Shown: positions 32,312 to 38,966 of the stretch, in pieces | How positions within the stretch are numbered: position 1 is the first letter of the stretch | Layout: each line of letters opens with the position of its first letter | NCBI GenBank assembly: GCA_003021655.1 | Contig: PXRP01000052.1 | Coordinates: 743 to 39,708 of the forward strand | Origin: Halobacteriales archaeon QS_4_69_31 | Lineage (GTDB): Archaea > Halobacteriota > Halobacteria > Halobacteriales > Haloarculaceae | DNA length: 38,966 nt | Direction of reading: 5' to 3' | The notes under the pieces: generated by a model | The model's input: only the letters and a program-made list of their open reading frames with translations | Told to the model about the DNA's origin: nothing | The model's database searches: none | Program-made: the position numbers and the translations under genes

Positions 32312-33062
32312 CGCTCACCTCCAGTCGCATGTCGTGGACGACCAGATAGCCGGTCCGGGTGCCGGGGAACGTAGCGACGACGCTGTCGAGACCGTCGCCG
32401 TCGATGTCGCGCCGGTCGATGGCCGTCGCCCCGCGTTCGCGCAGCGCCGTTCCGAGGGCCGAGTGGGCGTCCGTCTCGATGGCGACGGCGAACTCGCCGC
32501 TCCCCAGCGTCCGGCGGCGGTGGCTGACGTTCGTCCTGACCGTCGCCGACACCTGCCGCCCGCCGACCGACTGCCCGCTGGCGTTCAGTTTCGCGGCCCC
32601 GACGACGAGCACGCCGGTGTCCCCGGAGCCGACGACCGGCGGCCCGCTGACTGGCCAGGCGGCCTCGCCACGGCCGCGGATCACCGCCCCGCCGACCGAC
32701 CGGACGCGCCGGTCGCCGCGTTCGAAGACGAGACCGCCCACGGCGACGTCCGCGACGACGGTCCCGCTCTCCAGCACGCGCAGGTCGCGTTCGACGGTCG
32801 AGAGGTCCCCCCGGGCGAAACGCACCTCCGCGGTCCGGTGGCCCGTCGTCTCGACCGGTCGGATGGCGTCTTCCAGGTCCGTCGCGACGCGGTCGGCGTC
32901 GGTCCGCGCGGCGTGGGCGTCGACCATCGACCCGATACCGGCCGTCAGGACGCCGAGCGCGAGGACCGTCGCGCCGAGCAGGAGCGCGACGCCGACGACG
33001 CTGGACTGGCCCTGCTCTCCGGCGTGTGGCCCCGCCTGTCCGCTGGTCGGTCGTCCCGTCAT
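32304..33062 (-). CDS. single-TM pilin-like protein (DUF7289-like)
   Basis: This 252-residue protein has the junction GEQGQSSVVGVALLLGATVL, a helix to about residue 45 (ALGVLTAGIGSMVDAHA) and a large external beta-rich domain (GTVVADVAVGGLVFERGDRR, VVGAAKLNASGQSVGGRQVS, ATVRTNVSHRR). 'Q-hydrophobic-helix' is the plan of archaeal pilin-like proteins, and this is the largest of the set, so it may be the main structural subunit. It overlaps pilC by 4 bp (ATGA). Confidence 0.83.
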   Translation of the reverse strand: MTGRPTSGQAGPHAGEQGQSSVVGVALLLGATVLALGVLTAGIGSMVDAHAARTDADRVATDLEDAIRPVETTGHRTAEVRFARGDLSTVERDLRVLESGTVVADVAVGGLVFERGDRRVRSVGGAVIRGRGEAAWPVSGPPVVGSGDTGVLVVGAAKLNASGQSVGGRQVSATVRTNVSHRRRTLGSGEFAVAIETDAHSALGTALRERGATAIDRRDIDGDGLDSVVATFPGTRTGYLVVHDMRLEVSDG

Positions 33063-34990
33063 ACCAGTCCCGCCCCCGCGAAGACGAGGTAGCCGACACC
33101 GACCAGTCCCGCCGAGTGGAGCAGCGCCTCGTACCGGCCGCGACTGGCCGTGCCGGCGAACCAGCCACAGGCGAGCATCGTCGCCTGCGTGACCAGGTAG
33201 AAGCGCCAGCGGTCCCGTGCCGGGTCGACTGCGTCGGGATTCAGCGCCAGCGTCCCCGCCCCGGTCGTCCCCGACGCCGAGACGGTCGCGAGCTGTGAGA
33301 ACCCGTCGAGGACGTAGAGGTTCACCGCGACCATGATACCGAGCACGAGCAGCCCCGTCGTCCAGCCGACGGCGACGTAGACGAGCATCGTCGACCGGAG
33401 CTCCTTGCGCTTGTGGTAGAGTTTGCCGATCTCCGTCTGGAGCGTCTCGAAGACCTGCTCGGTGTCGCTGCCGGCCTCGAGCGCGCCGACGACCAGTCCG
33501 ATGGTCTGCTCGGCCATCGGCGTCCCGACGTCGTCGACGAACCGGTCGAGCGCGGCCGCGCGGACGTCGCCGTCGTCGGCTCTCGCGTCGGTCGTCAGCG
33601 ACAGCGTGAACGCCAGCGACTCGACGTCCGACTGGAGCGCGCCGTGGTCGACCTCGCGGGCGACGGCGTCGACGGCCTGCCCGAACGGCCGGCCGAGCGC
33701 GACGTGGCCCGAGACGGCGTGGACGAAATCGCGTATCTCGCGGTCCTTGGCGTCGTCGAGGCGCGCCCGCCGGACTGCGGCGGCACCAACCGGCAGCCCC
33801 ACGGCCACGTAACTCAACAGCACGACGTTCGCCGGCCTGTACGAGAGCGCCCAGAGACCGGCGCCGACGGGCACCGCGAACGGAACGCAGACGACTGCGG
33901 CGCTCGCCGGGTTCGACGCCGCCGACCTGACGACCGCCAGCGGGCCCTCTGGGAGGTCATAGCCCGGGACCGCGTGCTGTGTCGGGCGCAATCCGGCGAC
34001 GACCCACGCCGACCCCAAGCCGACCCCGAGGACGAACGCGATGCTGCTGTAGACGATCACCTGCTTGGTCGTCACCGGTCCGAGCGGGGTCGCGGCCGTC
34101 CGCGTCAGCCCCGGCGCGAGCACGCTCATGACCGTGATGATCAACACCGTCAGCGCCGGGAACACGAGCAACACGACGAACAGTTCCGCCAGCAGTTCGA
34201 GGTATCCCTCGACGCGGTCGTGCGTGCGCGACTGGCGGTGCGAGAGGAGGTGTCCCTCCATCCGGAGATACTCCGCCAGGGCGTCGCTGCCCTGGTTCGC
34301 GTGTTCGCGGTACTTCAGCAGGAACGGCGAGAGCAGGTCCCGGGACGGGGTGTCGCGCGCGACGCGTTCGAGGCCGGCGTCGAAGCTCCCCGTCACCGTC
34401 GCCTCGTTGAGCACGCGCCGGAAGGCGACGGCCGTCTCGCCGTACGCTCGCTGGTCGGCCACCCGGCGCAACATCGCCCGCTGGTCGGTGCTCCCCGAGG
34501 CGAGCACGCGGAGGTACCTGACTGCCCCGGGGAGCGTCGCCTCGATGCCCGCCTGACGGGCGCGCGCGTGCCACCCCAGGTGGAGGCTCCCGAGGGCGAC
34601 CGTCGCCCGCTTCGTGACCGCCCCACACCCGACGCCGACGACGACGCTCACCGCGGACCGTGGGACGGTCGGCACCGACACGCTCTCCGCGGCCGGGACG
34701 GCGTTAGACAGGAACGTCGAGACGGCGTCGACGACGCCGGCCGGCAGCAGCGTCAGGACGACCGCACTGAACACGAAAGTGCAGACGGCGACCAGCCACG
34801 AGAGACCGTACACCCGCGCGAGATAGAGGTCGAAGCTGACCCCCAGGTCGGCGGCGCGGTAGTTCTCGCGGTCGGCGTCGTGGTCGGTGTCGTCCGCGTG
34901 GCGCGAGAACAGCGCGTACAGCGCGTGGTCGAGGACGTTCCCGACGCCCTCGACGGCCGCGCCCGTCCGACGTCGCCTCTCAGTCGCCAT
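33059..34990 (-). CDS. pilC: PilC/TadC-type membrane platform protein
   Basis: This 643-residue polytopic protein has two T2SSF-type halves, as in archaeal pilus and archaellum platform proteins. The first half holds ARQAGIEATLPGAVRYLRVL, GETAVAFRRVLNEATVTGSF and helices around LLAELFVVLLVFPALTVLII. The second holds LDDAKDREIRDFVHAVSGHV, GTPMAEQTIGLVVGALEAGS and ETLQTEIGKLYHKRKELRST with following helices. It anchors the assembly ATPase and pilins at the membrane. I chose the ATG at 34990 because it overlaps the pilB stop by 11 bp and begins MATERRRRTG before the first conserved helix; the longer upstream frame is a pilB shadow. Confidence 0.93.
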   Translation of the reverse strand: MATERRRRTGAAVEGVGNVLDHALYALFSRHADDTDHDADRENYRAADLGVSFDLYLARVYGLSWLVAVCTFVFSAVVLTLLPAGVVDAVSTFLSNAVPAAESVSVPTVPRSAVSVVVGVGCGAVTKRATVALGSLHLGWHARARQAGIEATLPGAVRYLRVLASGSTDQRAMLRRVADQRAYGETAVAFRRVLNEATVTGSFDAGLERVARDTPSRDLLSPFLLKYREHANQGSDALAEYLRMEGHLLSHRQSRTHDRVEGYLELLAELFVVLLVFPALTVLIITVMSVLAPGLTRTAATPLGPVTTKQVIVYSSIAFVLGVGLGSAWVVAGLRPTQHAVPGYDLPEGPLAVVRSAASNPASAAVVCVPFAVPVGAGLWALSYRPANVVLLSYVAVGLPVGAAAVRRARLDDAKDREIRDFVHAVSGHVALGRPFGQAVDAVAREVDHGALQSDVESLAFTLSLTTDARADDGDVRAAALDRFVDDVGTPMAEQTIGLVVGALEAGSDTEQVFETLQTEIGKLYHKRKELRSTMLVYVAVGWTTGLLVLGIMVAVNLYVLDGFSQLATVSASGTTGAGTLALNPDAVDPARDRWRFYLVTQATMLACGWFAGTASRGRYEALLHSAGLVGVGYLVFAGAGLV

Positions 34991-37631
34991 CCGACCCCCC
35001 GTTGTCGAGCGAGTCGTCCGCCCGCCCGGTCGGCGTCTCGGTCCCCCCGGACACCGTCTCGGAACCGGACCACCCCTCGCGGTCGCGCCCGCCCAGTGCC
35101 TCGTCCAGCAGTGACTCGTCGGAGTCCGCTCTCCCGTCCGACGCGTCCTGGCTCGCCCGCTCGTTCGACGTGCCCGGATCCGGTTCGCCGTTCGACGTAC
35201 TTGGTTCGCCGTTCGACGTACTTGGTTCGCCGTTCGACGTACTTGATTCCCGTCCGTCGCTCGCCGCGTCCGGACCGGGCCTGTCCTTCGACATGTCCGG
35301 ACCTGGTCCGTCGTTTGCCGCGTCCGAAGTCGGTCCGCCCGCCGACCTGGCCGGACTTGGTCCGTCGCCGTCGACTGTCCCGCCACTCGACCCGCGGTCG
35401 GCCGCCACCGGCCCGTCGACCTGCCTGCTCCGGGTCCGTCGCTGGATGCGCTCGACGGTGGCTGCCTCGTCGGTCCGCAGGTCCGAGAGGAACGCGAACA
35501 GTTCGTCGCCGTCGGTGACGTTCTCGCGCAGGAGATACCGCACGTACCGGTGCTTCCGGTGGAACGACTCTTCGACTGTCTCGACCGGCTGGTCGGTCCC
35601 GTCGGCGATGCCCTCGAAGACCGTCGTGACACACCGGCGCTCGTCGTCGCCGAGGCTGGGGTGTTCGTACGCCAGGTCGTACCCCCCGTCGTGGCGGCGA
35701 CGGGCGACCGTGTTCCAGTAGACGGTGGTGTCGCCGTGTCTGACGACGCCACACATGTCGTCGTCGCGTTCGCGCTCGAACTCGCGGAACGTCCCCTCAT
35801 TGACGAACTCGACGACCTCGCCGACGTACCGGTCGCCGTCGACGTGACGCGGGAACACGAGCAGGTCGACTTCGTCGAGCAGGTACGTCGGGACGTTCTG
35901 TTCGACGACGCGGTTGACCAGCGTCTCCACGTCGCCGGCGTGAGTGGTCCCGATCACGCCGTGGCCCGTGTTCAACACCTCGGCGAAGGTCCGGAAGCTC
36001 TCGGGGGTGTTGATCTCAGCGATGAACTCGACGTCGGGGTTGAGGTAGTTGGTCTCGGTCATCAGGTCGGCCATCGAGACGCGCTTGTACTCCTCGGGGT
36101 GGTCCCGCGTGGTGAGCGAGACGCCGGTCTCGTGGGGTATCCACACCTCGCGTGACCCCTCGTCGATGCTCACCGGCCGGTGGCGGTAGCTGATGAACGG
36201 GACGTGAGCGTTCATCAGCGTCGTCTTCCCCACGCCCGTGGGGCCACAGAAGAGGACGACCCCGTGGGTCTCGTAGAGGTGCCACAGCAGCGCGACCAGT
36301 TCGGTGGAGATGCTGTCGCGCTCGACGAGGTCGACGGGCGTGAGCACGTCGGCCGACTGCTTCCGGATGGAGATGTGCGGGCCACCCTCGCTGACCGTCG
36401 GCAGCGCCACCGCACAGCGGATGGTCTCGTCGACGCCCGGCGGCCTGAGGTTGACCTTCGCGCTCGGGTTCGAGGCGTTGAGTTCCGACCCGTCCGAGGC
36501 CGCCAGTTGCTTGACGACGTTGACGAACTCGGTTTCGTCCTCGAAGACGAGGTTGGTCGGGACCCGCTCGTCGGCGGCCACCTCGTCGCGGGGCACCACC
36601 TTGACGCGCTCGCCGACGCGGTTGGCCTCGATATCCTCAAGGTTCGGGTCCCGGATCGGTATCGTGAGTTCGCCGTAGCCGACGTAGTCGCGCAACACGT
36701 AGTAGACGAGGTCGTCGAGGCGGTCCTCGGCGTAGCGCTCGCCCACAGGGGGGATCGCCAGCCCCCACTCAGCGAGGGCGCTCCGGAGCCGGTAACGGGC
36801 GGCGTCGAGCCAGGCACGCGTGTTGCGCGCGGTGAGCCGCCGCGAGAGGAGGTTCCGCGCCCGCTCGCGGACGAACGCGGCGCTGTCGTCGACGACCCCG
36901 TCGACGTCGGTCTCCCAGACACGGCTCTTGCACTCCTCGACGAGGTCGGCGTCGCCGGGCAGAAGGTCCGGCTCGCGGACGGCGTACTTGGTGGTGAACG
37001 GGTCCGCCCCCAGCAGGTTCTCGCGGTAGACGACGACCGGGACCTCGAAGCCGTGGAACGCGACCGTGTAGTCGTCGAGCCGTTCGCTGGCGAACTGTTC
37101 GAGGTACGCAGGATCCGCGTCGAGGTCGGTCCGGGCCGGCGCGAAGTTCTCGGTGTGGACAACCACCTGGTCGTCGGCGACGTCCGTGACCTCGATGCGC
37201 TCGTCGAGCGCGTAGGGCGTCAACTCGTCGAGACAGCCCAGCCGCGAGAGCGCGTGGTAGTCGATGCGCCGTCTGGCGGCCGGCGAGACGTCGACCAGAC
37301 GGTCGACGACGCGGCGGTGTTTCGGGCCGAAACCCGACTCCATGCGCTCGACGGCGCCCTCGCGTGTGCGGGGCCGGTCGAGGTTCGCGTCCGCGAAGTA
37401 CTCCTCGATGCGGTCGAGCGCCTCGCGTTCGGACTCGCGCAGACTGGGTTCGCGCACCTCGTAGTCGAATCCCCTCTCGGCGTCGCGGATAGTGATGACG
37501 ACCCCTGGATGGACCTCCCGCTGTGACCGGACGTCGGGCGCGTACCACGCCTCCGGGTCGTCCGGCGGCAACGGCGGCGCGACCGCCCCGGAGTCCCCCC
37601 GGTCGGCGAGTTCGAGTCGGTCGAACGACAT
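34980..37631 (-). CDS. pilB: PilB/GspE-type secretion ATPase
   Basis: This 883-residue cytoplasmic ATPase powers assembly of a type IV pilus-like structure. Residues about 280-600 form the motor: YVGYGELTIPIRDPNLEDIE, Walker A FCGPTGVGKTTLMNA (463-471 core), an Asp box around RPVSIDEGSREVWIPHETG, VEFIAEINTPESFRTFAEVL as Walker B, and the His box TGHGVIGTTHAG. Walker B reads AEINTPES where relatives have an EVRG-type sequence. Residues about 740-883 are a disordered acidic tail containing STSNGEP three times. TTTTAAAA at 37658-37665 gives a leaderless start. It heads a seven-gene operon. Confidence 0.95.
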   Translation of the reverse strand: MSFDRLELADRGDSGAVAPPLPPDDPEAWYAPDVRSQREVHPGVVITIRDAERGFDYEVREPSLRESEREALDRIEEYFADANLDRPRTREGAVERMESGFGPKHRRVVDRLVDVSPAARRRIDYHALSRLGCLDELTPYALDERIEVTDVADDQVVVHTENFAPARTDLDADPAYLEQFASERLDDYTVAFHGFEVPVVVYRENLLGADPFTTKYAVREPDLLPGDADLVEECKSRVWETDVDGVVDDSAAFVRERARNLLSRRLTARNTRAWLDAARYRLRSALAEWGLAIPPVGERYAEDRLDDLVYYVLRDYVGYGELTIPIRDPNLEDIEANRVGERVKVVPRDEVAADERVPTNLVFEDETEFVNVVKQLAASDGSELNASNPSAKVNLRPPGVDETIRCAVALPTVSEGGPHISIRKQSADVLTPVDLVERDSISTELVALLWHLYETHGVVLFCGPTGVGKTTLMNAHVPFISYRHRPVSIDEGSREVWIPHETGVSLTTRDHPEEYKRVSMADLMTETNYLNPDVEFIAEINTPESFRTFAEVLNTGHGVIGTTHAGDVETLVNRVVEQNVPTYLLDEVDLLVFPRHVDGDRYVGEVVEFVNEGTFREFERERDDDMCGVVRHGDTTVYWNTVARRRHDGGYDLAYEHPSLGDDERRCVTTVFEGIADGTDQPVETVEESFHRKHRYVRYLLRENVTDGDELFAFLSDLRTDEAATVERIQRRTRSRQVDGPVAADRGSSGGTVDGDGPSPARSAGGPTSDAANDGPGPDMSKDRPGPDAASDGRESSTSNGEPSTSNGEPSTSNGEPDPGTSNERASQDASDGRADSDESLLDEALGGRDREGWSGSETVSGGTETPTGRADDSLDNGGSDGD
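35182..35244 (-). repeat. 21-bp in-frame tandem repeat, three identical copies, in pilB
   Basis: Three perfect copies begin GGTTCGCCGTTCGACGTACT on the plus strand and encode STSNGEP on the minus strand. They lie in the disordered C-terminal tail and are uninterrupted, so they are young or actively homogenised. Copy number may vary between strains. Confidence 0.9.
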
Positions 37632-37657
37632 CTAGAAGCTGTTGTCTACCCGATCTG

Positions 37658-37665
37658 TTTTAAAA
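37658..37665 (-). promoter_or_regulatory. TATA box of the pilB operon
   Basis: TTTTAAAA lies about 30 bp before the ATG at 37631 in GC-rich DNA. It is the strongest core promoter seen for this operon and no other intact promoter occurs inside it. Confidence 0.65.
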
Positions 37666-37833
37666 CTAAGGTACCGCCGTCCGGCACGGCAGACACCACA
37701 ACTGGTCGCTCCCGACGCAGTGGGACCCGTTACTGGAATCGCATCTCGAACCGACCGAGACGCTCACTCTACGGCGCCGACGACCTGCCGGAGTTGGGCG
37801 AGACCAGTCGGTTCGACGGTGAGCGTCGGACGT

Positions 37834-38139
37834 TCACGATGACGCTTTTGACCTGCGGTGCGCGGTCCGCGTTTGCCATCGAGTTCCCGCAGAGAGCCTG
37901 TCGCCGTCCGGATTTGCACCGAGGGCGTACACGTTCTCCCTGGGAACGTCGAGGTTCGACGTGTCTCCGTCGTCCGAGTGATACAGCCCCGTCTCGGTGG
38001 CTGCGAACACGCCTGCCAGCCCCTCGAAGTCCCGGCCGCGTCTGACCCGTCCGGTTTCGGAACCCCTGGTCACGTCCGGGTCAGGTTCGTCGAGGCCGGT
38101 CACCCTGTACACGCCGTCGTCGCTACCTACGATAAGCAT
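37834..38139 (-). pseudogene. N-terminal remnant of a BNR/beta-propeller protein
   Basis: The 101-codon frame starts MLIVGSDDGVYRVTGLDEPD and continues FEGLAGVFAATETGLYHSDD, GDTSNLDVPRENVYALGANP, DGDRLSAGT. These are blades of a haloarchaeal BNR/VPS10-like propeller ('G.Y.SDDGG.W', 'ALG..PDGD.LYAGT'). After AGTRW the similarity ends and the frame runs into unrelated sequence. A full protein would have several hundred residues. It is truncated at the 3' end. Confidence 0.65.
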
Positions 38140-38889
38140 GCCCTGTCTGCACGGGGAAGCGAAGAGTAAACCGGGGAGCCGCGTTTCAGCGTCAGAAACG
38201 GATCCGACTCTCGATCGGTCACGTGGTCGTCGAATCGAAGCCGCGCCGGACGCGGGTCGGTCCGGGGAGTCGGTCGACTTTATAACGGCAATATATAACA
38301 GATATATTATTATATAGCATAAGTACTAGAATTAATATGTTCCATCCGTCGGGAACGGATCCGGTGTCGACCGCACCGTGTCGTTGGACCGCGCATTCGT
38401 GAGGGTCGCCCGCGACCACTGCCGGGTCGGTGAGCTGTACCTCGGACTGGGCGTCCACGAGCCGACCTCGTGTCCGCCGTCCCCGGTACCGACCACTTCC
38501 GTGGTGTGGGCCGGGTCGGAAGACGGTGGTCGTCGGCAGGGCAGTCCTGTCGGGTCGACACCCGCATCACGCCCGGCGGCAGGCCAGCGGACGACACGTC
38601 GACCGATCTGAGGACCGACCTGGTAGGCGGCGCTCGTCTTCAGGGTCCGGGGCCACAGTGGGCGCGACCGCCGCCTTCTGGTCTCGTCTGGAGCCGGTTT
38701 CGGACACGCCCGGATAGATACTATTTCTGGTAGTATTTAAGAGATATCATATATAGTATAATTATATATAGGGCAGTAGGGTCATTCAGGGTGCGGGGGC
38801 GCGGGGTCGGTCCCGGTCCAGCGACCTCGGATTTGCAACGGCCGCATAAACGTGCGGGGGGCCCGGCCGGGGACGGCAGGCGGGGGTCG
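38140..38889. other. gene-poor stretch with two AT-rich islands
   Basis: No convincing gene is present. 38280-38343 and 38712-38772 are almost pure A/T (for example GAATTAATATG and ATATAGTATAATTATATATA) inside GC-rich DNA. The second contains ATACTA/TAGTAT (38718-38723, 38731-38736) as a small hairpin. Short frames between them (such as 38378-38470, RAFVRVARDHCRVGELYLGL) are too weak to call. This looks like an island of acquired or degraded DNA. Confidence 0.5.
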
Positions 38890-38966
38890 CTACCGGTCCT
38901 CGCCGGCGGGTCGGGTCGTGGACGGTGATTTCAGGTCGGCCGCGTCTTCGCTCCCGGGCGGTCTCA
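38890..38966 (-). CDS. possible C-terminal end of a gene running off the window
   Basis: On the minus strand a frame entering from the right edge reads PPGSEDAADLKSPSTTRPAG, EDR and stops at TAG (38890-38892). The acidic, polar end is typical of haloarchaeal proteins, but 25 codons are too few to identify anything. Confidence 0.3.
   Translation of the reverse strand, partial: RPPGSEDAADLKSPSTTRPAGEDR

Noticed and set aside
33413..35518. Large plus-strand frames opposite pilC and pilB
   Set aside because: They are Arg/Asp-rich shadows of the minus-strand operon, which has clear domains and coupled overlaps.

Overview
The window is a GC-rich haloarchaeal chromosome segment. The evidence is the very high G/C content at third codon positions, the acidic proteins, the leaderless-type promoters, and marker genes: FtsZ2 with its CdrS/CdrL regulators, NcsA, an archaeal CobY, HalOD1 and TrmB-type regulators, and an archaeal PilB/PilC locus. 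The gene order ncsA - ftsZ2 - cdrS - cdrL - cobalamin genes resembles that of other Halobacteria. The genus cannot be fixed from the sequence alone.

Layout. 1-1.93 kb is an accessory patch: an IS630-type transposase remnant, a possible lipoprotein, an 82-bp inverted-repeat element, a small winged-helix gene preceded by four related 16-bp dyads, and a probable transposase-like fragment. 1.98-11.7 kb holds lipoate-protein ligase, a 1245-residue HTH-FilR1-STAND ATPase-TPR protein on the minus strand, endonuclease IV, a methyltransferase, a conserved haloarchaeal protein, NcsA and a short hypothetical gene. 11.85-14.1 kb (minus) is the cell-division locus cdrL, then cdrS-ftsZ2, with striking palindromes at both promoters. 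A tRNA-Tyr(GTA) at 14.33 kb is followed 101 bp later by a second copy of its 3' end. Two small genes follow (a 58-residue membrane protein and a 53-residue zinc ribbon).

15.78-25.94 kb is a cobalamin salvage and nucleotide-loop-assembly cluster: HAD hydrolase, cbiB, cobS, cobY, cobD (frameshifted at a G8 tract), cbiZ, cobT-like, cobA and cbiP. Several genes overlap by 4 bp (GTGA). The cluster is interrupted by a methyltransferase on the minus strand and by a decayed second methyltransferase. Together the products adenosylate corrinoids, cut imported cobinamide back to cobyric acid, amidate, attach aminopropanol phosphate, activate with GTP and join the lower ligand.

25.97-29.74 kb is a regulator-rich stretch with remnants (TrmB C-terminus, DUF7344-like), an intact HalOD1 gene, a membrane-anchored alpha/beta hydrolase, a MinD/ParA ATPase coupled to a partner, and a small winged-helix gene. 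30.05-37.63 kb (minus) is one seven-gene operon, mostly overlapping, for a type IV pilus-like machine: PilB ATPase, PilC membrane protein and five small single-TM pilin-like or accessory proteins. 37.8-38.97 kb is decayed DNA with a beta-propeller gene remnant and two AT-rich islands.

A window-wide theme is short tandem duplication. Units of 18-30 bp, usually in three copies, sit at gene ends (lplA, the TPR gene, cobY) and in frame inside CobS, CobT, CbiZ and PilB.
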